Positions 16,073 through 24,574 of a stretch of DNA of 64,000 nucleotides are shown here, piece by piece (position 1 is the first letter of the stretch; the number at the start of each line of letters is the position of its first letter). A program made the position numbers and the translations under genes. Source of the DNA: Roseateles subflavus (GTDB lineage Bacteria; Pseudomonadota; Gammaproteobacteria; Burkholderiales; Burkholderiaceae_C); the NCBI RefSeq assembly GCF_030285365.1, contig NZ_JASVDS010000002.1, positions 682,001-746,000 of the forward strand, read 5' to 3'. The notes under the pieces were generated by a model, which was not told the DNA's origin, did not search any database, and saw only the letters and a list, made by a program, of their open reading frames with translations.

Positions 16073-16396
16073 TCAGCGGATGAGTTCGGAGAGCTTGTCG
16101 CTCTTGTCTTTCCACTCGTCCGCGTCGGGCAGGGCGGCCTTGCGCTTGGTGATGCTGGGCCACTTCTTCGCCAGGTCGGCGTTGATCTTGATCATGTGCT
16201 GCTGGTTGCCCGGCACGTCTTCCTCGGGAACGATGGCGTTCACGGGGCACTCGGGGATGCACACGGCGCAGTCGATGCACTCGTCCGGATCGATGGTCAG
16301 GAAGTTCGGACCTTCACGGAAGCAGTCGACGGGGCAGACATCAACGCAATCGGTGTACTTGCAGCGAATGCAGGCTTCGGTAACGACGTGGGTCAT
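16073..16396 (-). CDS. fdxA: 7Fe-8S ferredoxin FdxA
   Basis: 107 residues, the usual length. The first cluster motif ([17 protein letters not shown], Cys 9, 12, 17, 21, 25) and the second ([12 protein letters not shown], Cys 40, 43, 46, 50) give the [3Fe-4S]/[4Fe-4S] pattern of FdxA, with the family's C-terminal extension ([17 protein letters not shown]). It carries electrons in the cytoplasm and is a likely partner of the NADP reductase encoded directly downstream. The start at 16396 gives the standard [18 protein letters not shown]-terminus. Confidence 0.96.
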   Translation of the reverse strand: MTHVVTEACIRCKYTDCVDVCPVDCFREGPNFLTIDPDECIDCAVCIPECPVNAIVPEEDVPGNQQHMIKINADLAKKWPSITKRKAALPDADEWKDKSDKLSELIR

Positions 16397-16467
16397 GGAG
16401 CAGCTCTAGAGTTGTGGGGGCCCGGGGACCGCCTGGGCGCGGGCGCTTTGGCGGCAAAGGGCGGATT

Positions 16468-17244
16468 TTAATCGTGCGCGCTCGTCGGCTCCACTTGATG
16501 GGGCTCAACTTGGGGGCATTGATCGCCCGCGGAACGCGCGCGGCGGGTGGAGAGGACGGGCGCGGCACCGGCCCCGACCGTCACGACGGTGGGCCGCCCG
16601 CGGTGCAGCAGGCTGGCGGCGGGCAGGGTGGCCACGGTGTGCTCGCTGCTCAGGGCATCGGCACAGCCGGCACGGGAGACCACCATCACCGGCGTGTCAC
16701 CTGCCCATCCGGCCAGGGCCAGCTTGCGCGCCAGGGCGCCGAGCTGGCGGCCGGCCATGTAGAAGACTTCCGTGTCGGCGCTCTTGAGGGCCTGGAGGTC
16801 GCCGTCCTTGGTCATGGCGGTGGTCAGGGCCACGCTGCGGCCCTGGCCGCGGCGGGTCAGGGGGCGGCGGGTCTGGGCGGCGGCGGCGATGGCGGCGGTC
16901 ACGCCGGGCACCACTTCCGAATCGATGCCGGCTTCGTCCAGCGCCAGCAGCTCTTCTTCCAGGCGGCCGAAGATGCTGGCGTCCCCGCCCTTGAGCCGCA
17001 CCACCACGCCAGCCTGGCGGGCTTCGCGCACCAGGGCGGCGTTGATGGCGGTCTGGGCGGTGGAGTCGCAGAAGCCGCGTTTGCCCACGTCCAGCCAGCG
17101 GGCGTGGGGGGCGAACTCGCGCAGCGCCGGGTCGGTCAGGGCGTCGAACAGCACCACATCGGCCTGCTGCAGGGCCCGCAGGCCGCGCAGGGTGATGAGG
17201 TCGGCACTGCCGGGGCCTGCACTGACGAAGATGACGCGTCCCAT
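16468..17244 (-). CDS. cobA: Uroporphyrinogen-III C-methyltransferase (SUMT)
   Basis: 258 residues. It has the SUMT/tetrapyrrole methylase motifs: GRVIFVSAGPGSADLITLRGLRAL at the N-terminus, ADVVLFDALTDP, VRLKGGDASIFGR, VVPGVTAAIAAAA and PLTRRGQGRSVALTTAMTK. It uses two SAM molecules to turn uroporphyrinogen III into precorrin-2, the first step to siroheme. No CysG-type dehydrogenase/ferrochelatase domain is fused, so later steps must be encoded elsewhere. As last gene of the cys operon it supplies the cofactor for CysI. AAGGAG precedes the ATG at 17244, which excludes a 20-residue upstream extension. Confidence 0.93.
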   Translation of the reverse strand: MGRVIFVSAGPGSADLITLRGLRALQQADVVLFDALTDPALREFAPHARWLDVGKRGFCDSTAQTAINAALVREARQAGVVVRLKGGDASIFGRLEEELLALDEAGIDSEVVPGVTAAIAAAAQTRRPLTRRGQGRSVALTTAMTKDGDLQALKSADTEVFYMAGRQLGALARKLALAGWAGDTPVMVVSRAGCADALSSEHTVATLPAASLLHRGRPTVVTVGAGAAPVLSTRRARSAGDQCPQVEPHQVEPTSAHD

Positions 17245-17284
17245 GTGGAGCTCCTTGGGGTCAGGTCTTGCTGGAACCGGTGGC

Positions 17285-18592
17285 TCAGCGCACCAGCAGC
17301 GCACCCGAGGTGCGGTTGCTGGTGGGGTCGACGACGATCAGCGCGCCGGCCACGCGGTTGTCCGCATAGGCGGCCAGAGGCAGGGGGGCCTGCAGCTCGA
17401 CCACCACGTGGCCGATCTCGTTGACGGCCAGCTCGTGGGCCTCGGTCTCGGCCAGGGTGTGGATGTCCAGGCGGTGCTCGATGGCGCTGATGCGGGCCTG
17501 CACCCAGCGGTTGCCGTGGCGCACCCAGTACTTGCGGCCGATCTGGGCCGGCTCGGTGTCCAGCCAGGCCAGCGTGGCCTCGAACTGCTGGCGCGGCGCG
17601 GCGCTGCCGGGGGCGACGATCCAGTCGCCACGGCTCACGTCCACCTGGCGGTCGAAGACCAGGCCGGCGGATTCACCGGCCACGGCATGCGCCACCGTCT
17701 CGCCCGCGCGGCGGACCTCGGCGATCAGGGCCTTGACGCCGCTGGGCAGCACCTCGACCTCATCACCCGCCTTCACCTGGCCCTGCGCGATGCGGCCCCA
17801 GAAGGTGCGCGGCTGGTAGCCCGTGCCTTCGCCTTCCTTGCTCACGTACTGCACCGGCTGCTGCAGCGGGCCTTCGACGGTCTCCTGCGCGGTGGGCAGG
17901 CTTTCCAGCACCTGCAGCAGGGAGGGGCCGTTGTACCAGGCGGCGTCCAGGGGCTGGGTGACGTTGTCGCCGTTCAGGGCCGAGACGGGCACGATGGCCG
18001 TCACGCTGATGCCGGCTTCCTCGGCAAAGCGGCGCAGGGCGGCGCTGACCTTGGCGAAGCCTTCGCCTGCGGCGTTCGCGGCCAGGGCGTCGATCTTGTT
18101 GACGGCGAACACGATGCTGGGCACGCGCAGCAGGTGGGCCAGCAGGCTGTGGCGGCGGGTCTGCGGCAGCAGGGGCACCTCGGCCTGGGCCAGGTCCAGC
18201 TTGGTGATGTCCACCAGCACCACGGCGGCGTCGCTGCCCGCGGCGGCGGTGACCATGTTGCGGGTGTACTGCTCGTGGCCCGGGGCGTCGGCAATGATGA
18301 ACTTGCGCGCCTTGGTGGCGAAGTAGCGGTAGGCCACGTCGATGGTGATGCCCTGTTCGCGCTCGGCCTCCAGGCCGTCGGTCAGCAGGGAGAGGTCGAT
18401 GGGCTGGCCGGCGGCGCGGCGCTCCAGGGTGTCCAGCTGGTCGGCGAGGATGGCGCGGCTGTCGAACAGCAGGCGGCCGATCAGGGTGCTCTTGCCGTCG
18501 TCCACGCTGCCCGCGGTCAGGAAGCGCAGGGCGCGGTGCTGGGTGTCCACGTCCTGCTGGTGGACCGTCTCGAAGTGGGGAACTGCACTCAT
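17285..18592 (-). CDS. cysN: Sulfate adenylyltransferase subunit 1 (GTPase)
   Basis: 435 residues. An elongation-factor-like GTPase with P-loop GSVDDGKST (near residue 28), switch II DAPGHEQYTRNM, NKID (AVNKIDAL) and two following beta-barrel domains (DVSRGDWIVAPG, RKYWVRHGNRWVQARI). With CysD it makes APS from ATP and sulfate, GTP hydrolysis driving the reaction. There is no fused APS-kinase domain, in keeping with the APS-reducing CysH of this operon. The gene follows cysD after a 90-base gap that contains a GCAAGACCTGACCCC motif. Confidence 0.96.
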   Translation of the reverse strand: MSAVPHFETVHQQDVDTQHRALRFLTAGSVDDGKSTLIGRLLFDSRAILADQLDTLERRAAGQPIDLSLLTDGLEAEREQGITIDVAYRYFATKARKFIIADAPGHEQYTRNMVTAAAGSDAAVVLVDITKLDLAQAEVPLLPQTRRHSLLAHLLRVPSIVFAVNKIDALAANAAGEGFAKVSAALRRFAEEAGISVTAIVPVSALNGDNVTQPLDAAWYNGPSLLQVLESLPTAQETVEGPLQQPVQYVSKEGEGTGYQPRTFWGRIAQGQVKAGDEVEVLPSGVKALIAEVRRAGETVAHAVAGESAGLVFDRQVDVSRGDWIVAPGSAAPRQQFEATLAWLDTEPAQIGRKYWVRHGNRWVQARISAIEHRLDIHTLAETEAHELAVNEIGHVVVELQAPLPLAAYADNRVAGALIVVDPTSNRTSGALLVR

Positions 18593-18682
18593 GGCTTGCT
18601 CAATCTGTAGTCATCAGGTGCCCGGGGTCAGGTCTTGCCGGACCGGGGGCGGGCTGCGGCGCCGGGGCGCTGCGCGGTGGCG

Positions 18683-19642
18683 TCAGAAGTAGCCCTCTTT
18701 CTTTCGGCGTTCCATGGAGGCATCCGAGGTGCGATCGTCCATGCGCGTGGCGCCACGCTCGCTGACCGTCACCGTGAGGGTCTCGGCCACGATGTCGGCG
18801 GCGCTGGCGGCGTCGCTCTCCACCGGGCAGGTGCAGGTCATGTCGCCCACGGTGCGGAAGCGCACGGTGGCGGTCTCGACCGTCTCGCCGGCCTCGGGCG
18901 GGGTCACCTCGGTCAGCGGCACCAGCAGGCCCTTGCGGCGGATCACCTGGCGCTCGTGGGCGTAGTAGAGCTGCGGCAGCGGGATGTTCTCGCGCTGGAT
19001 GTAGAGCCACACATCGAGCTCGGTCCAGTTGCTGATGGGGAAGGCGCGGAAGTGCTCGCCCGGGCGGATGCGGGTGTTGAACAGGTTCCACAGCTCGGGG
19101 CGCTGCTCCTTGGGCTGCCACTGGCCGAAGCTGTCGCGGTGGCTGAAGATGCGCTCCTTGGCGCGCGCCTTCTCCTCGTCGCGACGGGCCCCGCCGATCA
19201 GCACGTCGAAGCGGTGCTCCTCGATGGTCTCCAGCAAGGTCACGGTCTGGTGGCCGTTGCGCGATTCCAGCGGGTGGGCCAGGCGGATCGTGCCCTTCTT
19301 GATCGAGTCCTCCAGATGGCCCACCACCAGGCGCTCGCCCATCTCCGCCACGCGGCGGTCGCGGAACTCGATCACCTCGGGGAAGTTGTGGCCGGTGTCC
19401 ACATGCACGAGGGGGAAGGGCAGCTTGCCCTTGAATTCATTGCCCGAGACGCGCTGCTTGAAGGCCTTTTCCGCGAGGCGCAGCACGACGCAAGAATCCT
19501 TGCCGCTGGAAAACAGCAGGCCCGGGCGTTCGAAGGCGGCGGCGACCTCGCGCAGGATGAAGATGGCCTCTTCCTCCAGGTGGTCCAGATGGCGGTGATC
19601 GACGGTGGCGACCAGTTGTTCCAGGTTCACGGGGGCGTTCAT
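18683..19642 (-). CDS. cysD: Sulfate adenylyltransferase subunit 2
   Basis: 319 residues. The PP-loop ATP pyrophosphatase signature LLFSSGKDSCVVLRLAEKAF lies near residue 45; LPFPLVHVDTGHNFPEVIEFRDR and TCTCPVESDAASAADIV are typical of CysD. It is the adenylyl-transferring subunit of ATP sulfurylase with CysN. The ATG at 19642 overlaps the cysH stop by 4 bases (ATGA), indicating translational coupling; the longer frame upstream lies within cysH and is not used. Confidence 0.96.
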   Translation of the reverse strand: MNAPVNLEQLVATVDHRHLDHLEEEAIFILREVAAAFERPGLLFSSGKDSCVVLRLAEKAFKQRVSGNEFKGKLPFPLVHVDTGHNFPEVIEFRDRRVAEMGERLVVGHLEDSIKKGTIRLAHPLESRNGHQTVTLLETIEEHRFDVLIGGARRDEEKARAKERIFSHRDSFGQWQPKEQRPELWNLFNTRIRPGEHFRAFPISNWTELDVWLYIQRENIPLPQLYYAHERQVIRRKGLLVPLTEVTPPEAGETVETATVRFRTVGDMTCTCPVESDAASAADIVAETLTVTVSERGATRMDDRTSDASMERRKKEGYF

Positions 19643-20442
19643 GCAGTCGCTCCAGACTTCAGTTCTTCGTTGCTCTTGGACTTGTGCAGGCCGCACTCCT
19701 TGGCGTTCTCGTCCTCCCACCACCAGCGGCCGGCGCGGAAGTCCTCGCCGACGGCGATGGCGCGGGTGCAGGGCGCGCAGCCGATGGAGGGCATGAACTG
19801 GTCATGCAGGGCGTTGTAGGGCACGGCGCGGGTCTGGATGAAGTACCAGACATCGGCCCAGCTCCAGGCGGCCAGCGGGTTGAGCTTGGTGCGGCCCTGG
19901 CCGTCCGGCTCGCTGAAGGGCACCTCGGCGCGGTTGGCGGACTGCTCGCGGCGCAGGCCGGTGATCCAGGCGCTGCGGCCGGCCAGCATGCGGGACAGCG
20001 GCTCCAGCTTGCGGATGCCGCAGCACTCCTTGCGCAGGGCCAGGCTCTCGTACATGGCGTTCTCGCCGCGGGTCTTCACGAAATGCACGACGGCATCCGC
20101 CACGGGCGTGAAGACCTGCACCTCGATGCCGTATTGCGCGCGGATCTGCGGGATCAGCGCCAGCGTCTCGGCGTGCAGGCGGCCGGTGTCCAGCGTGGCC
20201 ACGGCCACGGGCAGTTGCAGCTCGGCCAGCAGGGCGGTGATGACCATGTCCTCGGCGCCCAGGCTGCTGGACTGCAGCAGCCCGTCGCCGTACTGGGCGT
20301 GGGCCTCGCGCAGCAGGGCGCGGGTCTCGTCCAGGCGGGCGTCGAAGCCGGCCGTGGCGCGGGCATAGAGGCCGATGGCCGAGCTCTGCGGTGCGTTGCC
20401 CAGGGGCAGGAAGGACACGGCGTCGGAGGCGCTGTCGCTCAT
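19639..20442 (-). CDS. cysH: Adenylyl-sulfate (APS) reductase
   Basis: 267 residues of the PAPS/APS reductase family. The two cysteine pairs C140-C141 (KECCGIRK) and C222-x-x-C225 (IGCAPC) bind a [4Fe-4S] cluster and mark the APS-using, thioredoxin-dependent type. A C-terminal ECGLH holds the catalytic cysteine near residue 250. It reduces APS to sulfite in the cytoplasm. The absence of an APS kinase in the operon fits this assignment. It sits between DUF934 (11-base gap) and cysD (4-base overlap). Confidence 0.95.
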   Translation of the reverse strand: MSDSASDAVSFLPLGNAPQSSAIGLYARATAGFDARLDETRALLREAHAQYGDGLLQSSSLGAEDMVITALLAELQLPVAVATLDTGRLHAETLALIPQIRAQYGIEVQVFTPVADAVVHFVKTRGENAMYESLALRKECCGIRKLEPLSRMLAGRSAWITGLRREQSANRAEVPFSEPDGQGRTKLNPLAAWSWADVWYFIQTRAVPYNALHDQFMPSIGCAPCTRAIAVGEDFRAGRWWWEDENAKECGLHKSKSNEELKSGATA

Positions 20443-20453
20443 GACCGTGCTCC

Positions 20454-20951
20454 TCAGGCCTGGCCGGCCAGGACCTGGGCGAAGTGGGGGCGGGGCTCGC
20501 TCACATCGCCCTGGTAGTGGCCGGGGAAGAAGGTCAGCGCGCGCTCGGCGGCGTCACGGCGCTGGTCGCCGCGCAGCTGCACGGCGTCGAAGCCGGTGCG
20601 GGCCAGCAGGGGCAGCATGTCCACGACGACGTCGCCCACGGCGCGGATCTCGCCGCTGAACTTGTAGCGCACGCGCAGCAGGCGAGCCTGGGTGTAGGCG
20701 CGGCCATCGACCCACTTCGGGAACTGCAGCGCGATCAGCGCCAGGCGGGGCAGGTCCGCGACCAGCTCCTCGATGTCGAAATCATTCGCGAGCTGCACGC
20801 CCACGGGCAGGTCGGCCGGCCAGGTGTCGCGCACGGCGTGCCACTGCTCCAGCGTCAGCAGCAGGTTCGGGGCGGCGCTCGGATGGGGCAGCGGGCCGTC
20901 CTCGCCGTCCACGCGGTGCCATTGCTCGTGATGGGGGTCGATGAACTTCAT
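20454..20951 (-). CDS. DUF934 family protein of the sulfur assimilation operon
   Basis: 165 residues with the DUF934 pattern: LQFPKWVDGRAYTQARLLRVRYKFSGEIRAVGDVVVDMLPLLARTGFDAVQL. This family is almost always encoded between cysI-type sulfite reductase and cysH in proteobacteria, as here. Its biochemical role is not settled; an accessory or electron-delivery function for the sulfite reductase has been suggested from context. No cofactor motif is visible in the sequence. Confidence 0.9.
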   Translation of the reverse strand: MKFIDPHHEQWHRVDGEDGPLPHPSAAPNLLLTLEQWHAVRDTWPADLPVGVQLANDFDIEELVADLPRLALIALQFPKWVDGRAYTQARLLRVRYKFSGEIRAVGDVVVDMLPLLARTGFDAVQLRGDQRRDAAERALTFFPGHYQGDVSEPRPHFAQVLAGQA

Positions 20952-20971
20952 GACGATCTTTCCTGCAGTCT

Positions 20972-22663
20972 TCAGCGGGCGGCGGTAGAGGAACGGACGG
21001 CGTTGGCGGCGGCCTTGAAGGGCTCGATGCCGACGCGGCGCACGGTGTCGATGAAGCGCTCGGCGGCCTGCCGCTCGCGCTTGTAGGTGCCGACGACGGA
21101 CTCGATCACATCGCCCACCTCATCGGCGGCGAAGGAGGGGCCGATCACCTTGCCGGCCTGCCAGGGGCCGGACAGCGTGGAGCCGTCCGAGCCGCCCAGC
21201 GTGATCTGGTACCACTCGGTGCCGTCCTTGTCGACGCCGAGGATGCCGATGTGGCCGCTGTGGTGGTGGCCGCAGGAGTTGATGCAGCCGCTGATGTGCA
21301 GGTCGATGTCGCCGATGTCGTACTGCTCGTCCAGGTCCTGGAAGCGCTCGGTGATCTCGGCTGCGACGGGGATCGAGCGGGCATTGGCCAGCGCGCAGAA
21401 GTCGCCGCCGGGGCAGGCGATCATGTCGGTCAGCAGGCCGATGTTGGGCGTGGCGAAGCTGTTGTCGCGGGCGGCCTCGAACAGCGCCGGCAGGTCGCTC
21501 TCGCGCACCCAGGGCAGCAGCAGGTTCTGGTCGTGCGTCACGCGCAGCTCGCCGTGGCTGAACTGGTCGGCCAGCTGGGCGGCGGCGTCCATCTGGGCGT
21601 CCGTCGCGTCGCCGGGGGCCTGGCCCACGCGCTTGAGCGACAGCGTCACGGCGCGGTAGCCGCTCAGGCGGTGGCCATGCACATTGCGCTCCAGCCAGCG
21701 CTTGTAGGCGCCGGGCTGCACGCCTGCGAAGAGGTCAAGACCTGGCACCGCGGCCACGCCAGCGGGCACCACGAAGCTGGCGGCCACGCGGTCCAGCTCG
21801 GCCTGCGGGATGATGTGCTCGTGGCCGGCCGGGTCGTCCTGCAGGATCTGCGCGAACTCGCGGTTGACGTCGTCGATGAAGGCCTGGCCCTCGGCCTTCA
21901 CCAGGATCTTGATGCGGGCCTTGTAGGCGTTGTCGCGGCGGCCGTAGCGGTTGTAGACGCGCACGATGGCCTCGATGTAGACGAGGATCTGGTTCCAGGG
22001 CAGGAAGTCGCAGATCGAGGTGCCGATCACCGGCGTGCGGCCCATGCCGCCGCCCACCAGCACCTCGAAGCCGACCTCGCCGGCCTCGTTCTTCTTGAGC
22101 TGCAGGCCGATGTCATGCCAGGCGATGGCGGCGCGGTCCTCGCGGGCGCCGGAGATGGCGATCTTGAACTTGCGCGGCAGGAAGGCGAACTCGGGGTGCA
22201 GCGTGCTCCATTGGCGCAGCACTTCGGCGTAGGGGCGCGGATCGACGATCTCGTCCGGCGCCACGCCGGCGGTGGCGTCGCTGGTGATGTTGCGGATGCA
22301 GTTGCCGCTGGTCTGGATGCCGTGCATGTCCACGTCGGCCAGCAGGTCCATCACGTCGGCCGCCTGGGGCAGCGGGATCCAGTTGTACTGCAGGTTCTGG
22401 CGCGTGGTGAAGTGACCGTAGCCGCGGTCGAACTCGCGGGCGATGCGGGCCAGCTGGCGCAGCTGGCGCGAGGACATCACGCCATAGGGCACGGCCACGC
22501 GCAGCATGGGGGCGTGGCGCTGGACGTACCAGCCGTTCTGCAGGCGCAGGGGGCGGAACTCGTCGTCGGTGAGCGTGCCGGCGAGGTTGCGCTCCAGCTG
22601 GTCGCGGAACTGCGCGGCGCGGGCGTGGACGAACTGGCGGTCGAAGTCGGTGTAGGCGTACAT
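20972..22663 (-). CDS. cysI: Ferredoxin-type sulfite reductase (nitrite/sulfite reductase family)
   Basis: 563 residues. Family motifs include GHFTTRQNLQYNWIPL, TSGNCIRNITSDATAGV and the siroheme/[4Fe-4S] cysteines in CPGGDFCALANARS and ISGCINSCGHHHSGHIGILG. It reduces sulfite to sulfide with six electrons. The Asn-Cys-Ile-Arg-Asn and HHHSGHIGI signatures fit the single-subunit, ferredoxin-linked group rather than the NADPH CysIJ complex; no cysJ is present. The first product of the operon after the permease, it needs siroheme made by the last gene, cobA. A nitrite reductase is unlikely given the neighbours. Confidence 0.93.
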   Translation of the reverse strand: MYAYTDFDRQFVHARAAQFRDQLERNLAGTLTDDEFRPLRLQNGWYVQRHAPMLRVAVPYGVMSSRQLRQLARIAREFDRGYGHFTTRQNLQYNWIPLPQAADVMDLLADVDMHGIQTSGNCIRNITSDATAGVAPDEIVDPRPYAEVLRQWSTLHPEFAFLPRKFKIAISGAREDRAAIAWHDIGLQLKKNEAGEVGFEVLVGGGMGRTPVIGTSICDFLPWNQILVYIEAIVRVYNRYGRRDNAYKARIKILVKAEGQAFIDDVNREFAQILQDDPAGHEHIIPQAELDRVAASFVVPAGVAAVPGLDLFAGVQPGAYKRWLERNVHGHRLSGYRAVTLSLKRVGQAPGDATDAQMDAAAQLADQFSHGELRVTHDQNLLLPWVRESDLPALFEAARDNSFATPNIGLLTDMIACPGGDFCALANARSIPVAAEITERFQDLDEQYDIGDIDLHISGCINSCGHHHSGHIGILGVDKDGTEWYQITLGGSDGSTLSGPWQAGKVIGPSFAADEVGDVIESVVGTYKRERQAAERFIDTVRRVGIEPFKAAANAVRSSTAAR

Positions 22664-22682
22664 GTCAGTTCAGCTTAGAAAT

Positions 22683-23450
22683 TCAGTGGAGCACTTTCCA
22701 TCCGGCCATCAGCAGCGAGGCGCACAGCAGGCTGCGGATGACCCCGTCGGGCAGGCGGCGCGTGGCCTGGGCGCCCAGCCAGATGCCGGGAATGGAGCCG
22801 ACCAGCAGCGAGCCCAGCAGGCCCCAGTCGACATTGCCCAGGCTGGCGTGGCCGAGGCCGGCGACGAGCGTCAGCGGCACCGCGTGGGCGATGTCGCTGC
22901 CCACGATGTAGCGGGCCGGCAGGCGCGGGTGGATCAGGAGGATCAGCGTCGCGCCGATCGCGCCGGCGCCGATGGACGAGAGCGAGACCAGCACGCCGAG
23001 GACCAGGCCGCTGAGGACGGTCAGGGCGGGCTTGCGGTGATCGGGGATGTGACGCTCGAGGCGCAGGCCCACCTGCTGCCAGGCCGGACGGAAGGCCACG
23101 ACGAGGGCGGTCAGGAAGAGCGCGATGCCCAGGGAGAAGGTGAGGGCGCTCGCCCAGCCCTTGGTGATGCCCGTGAAGTGCATCAGCGCCACGGTGGCGA
23201 TGGAGGCCGGAATGCTGCCGGCGAGCAGCTGGCGGACGATGTCCCAGCGCACCTGGCCGTGGCGGGCGTGAGCGACGGAGCCGGACATCTTGCTCAGGCC
23301 CGCAAACCACAGGTCCGTGCCGATGGCCACGGCCGGGTTCAGCTTGAAAACGGACAGCAGCAGGGGCGTCATCAGCGAGCCGCCGCCCACGCCGGTGATC
23401 CCGACGATGGCGCCGACGCCGAATCCGCTGGCAACCGCAAGTCCGTCCAC
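22683..23450 (-). CDS. TauE/SafE-family sulfite/sulfate-type permease
   Basis: 255 residues, almost all hydrophobic with about 7-8 membrane segments, glycine-rich at the start (GFGVGAIVGITGVGGGSLMTPLLL) as in TauE/SafE proteins. The GTG start at 23450 has GAGGAG upstream. It begins the cys operon and ends 19 bases before cysI. Family members move sulfite, sulfonates or related anions across the inner membrane; import of sulfate or export of excess sulfite are both possible here. The direction cannot be read from sequence. Confidence 0.9.
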   Translation of the reverse strand: MDGLAVASGFGVGAIVGITGVGGGSLMTPLLLSVFKLNPAVAIGTDLWFAGLSKMSGSVAHARHGQVRWDIVRQLLAGSIPASIATVALMHFTGITKGWASALTFSLGIALFLTALVVAFRPAWQQVGLRLERHIPDHRKPALTVLSGLVLGVLVSLSSIGAGAIGATLILLIHPRLPARYIVGSDIAHAVPLTLVAGLGHASLGNVDWGLLGSLLVGSIPGIWLGAQATRRLPDGVIRSLLCASLLMAGWKVLH

Positions 23451-23540
23451 TTCTGCTCCTCGGGACTGCCCCCATTGGCAGTCAGGTGGCGGACTTTAAA
23501 AGCTGTTTATATATATGAGAACTACTGAATCGTAGATTGC
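23451..23540 (-). promoter_or_regulatory. AT-rich promoter region of the cys operon
   Basis: The 23496-23545 stretch is strikingly AT-rich for this genome (TTTATATATATGAGA at 23506-23520) and lies just upstream of the permease gene. Read on the minus strand it offers TATATA as a -10 candidate and ATAAGCAATCT, which loosely resembles CysB/Cbl-type half sites. Regulation by a CysB-like activator is an inference from operon content. Confidence 0.5.
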
Positions 23541-24074
23541 TTATGGCTGAATTGGAATAAAGGCGCCCGCCGGCGGCGGGGGCAGGCGGAAGCGATCGCG
23601 GGCGATGCCGTCCGGAAAGACGGTGCGATCGATCGGCACGCCCCCCAGCCGCAGTGCCAGGGCCCGCGCGGCGCGGTTGCTGTCCTTCATGTAGGTCTCG
23701 ACGGTGGGCCAGCGGAAGTGGTCGTAGGCGTGCGCGAGGGCGGCCCGCGAGGCCGCGAAGGCGATGCCGCGGCCGCGGAAGGCGGGCAGGAGCCACCAGG
23801 TGAGCTCGCGGGGCCAGCCGGGCTTCTGGGCGAAGCCGCAGGCGCCGATGGGGGCGCCGTGGTCATGGATCGCCCACAGACCGAAGCCCTGCCGCTCCCA
23901 GGCCTCGCGGTCCTTCGCGAGCCGCGCGCGGGCGCCGTCCACTGACAGCGGTGCGCCGCCGTAGCCGTCGGAGGCGCTGCCGTCGGTGAAGAAGCGCTCG
24001 TAGGCGGCGGTGCAGGCGGCGTCGGGGCGGTGAAGCGAAAGGCCCGCTGTCTTGCGCGAGGGCGTGAGCGTCAT
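23541..24074 (-). CDS. GNAT-family N-acetyltransferase (RimJ/RimL-like)
   Basis: 177 residues with the GNAT acetyl-CoA site: RELTWWLLPAFRGRGIAFAASRAAL (the RGRGIA loop near residue 105) and the AVETYMKDSNRAARALALRLG-type end seen in RimJ/RimL proteins. It probably acetylates an amino group of a protein or small molecule. The start is uncertain: ATG 24074 puts the domain near the N-terminus, while ATG 24161 or 24182 would add 29-36 residues; none has a strong ribosome binding site. It is upstream of and on the same strand as the cys operon but separated by that operon's own promoter. Confidence 0.85.
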   Translation of the reverse strand: MTLTPSRKTAGLSLHRPDAACTAAYERFFTDGSASDGYGGAPLSVDGARARLAKDREAWERQGFGLWAIHDHGAPIGACGFAQKPGWPRELTWWLLPAFRGRGIAFAASRAALAHAYDHFRWPTVETYMKDSNRAARALALRLGGVPIDRTVFPDGIARDRFRLPPPPAGAFIPIQP

Positions 24075-24225
24075 GTGCGGTGGTGTGGCGCGTCGCGAGG
24101 AGGCTGCCTGTTCGGTGAAGAGATCGACATCGGCGTGAAGTGTGCCCGCCCGCTGGCTCATCTGGTGAGCCTGTCGGGCCAAAGAATGCCCTGAACGGGA
24201 ACGGTTCCCGCACAGGAGTGAAACG

Positions 24226-24375
24226 ATGAATCACCAGAGCAGTTCCCCGCTGGCGCACCTGGCGGCCTTCGCGATGACGTTCGTGGCCGGCATGGCCGCC
24301 TCGGCCGCCCTCGGGGCCTATACCCGATACGTCCGGCGGCAGGCGGCCCGCGCGGCGCCGCACCGCCCCGACTAG
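24226..24375 (+). CDS. Small single-pass membrane protein (49 aa)
   Basis: A 49-codon gene with the ribosome binding site AGGAG 8 bases before its ATG. Sequence: MNHQSSSPLAHLAAFAMTFV then AGMAASAALGAYTRYVRRQA, ending in a basic AARAAPHRPD. One membrane helix (about residues 9-33) is followed by an Arg-rich cytoplasmic tail. No family is recognised. It lies 200 bases before the dynamin-like genes on the same strand; a link is possible but unsupported. Confidence 0.6.
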   Translation: MNHQSSSPLAHLAAFAMTFVAGMAASAALGAYTRYVRRQAARAAPHRPD

Positions 24376-24574
24376 TGGATTCTGCCCGCGCGGGTGCGCG
24401 CGCTTCGACGGTCCTTGACGAAGCACAGGGGACGCCGGATTCGCGGCAGGGTGCAAAAAATTGCCGCCTTTCGGCGCTTTGCCGGGGCCATCACCTGCGA
24501 CGTCCTCTCACACCCGCGGCGGTGCCCCTAGCATCCAGCCACCGTGCCACACACCTAACAGGGAACGTCAGACC

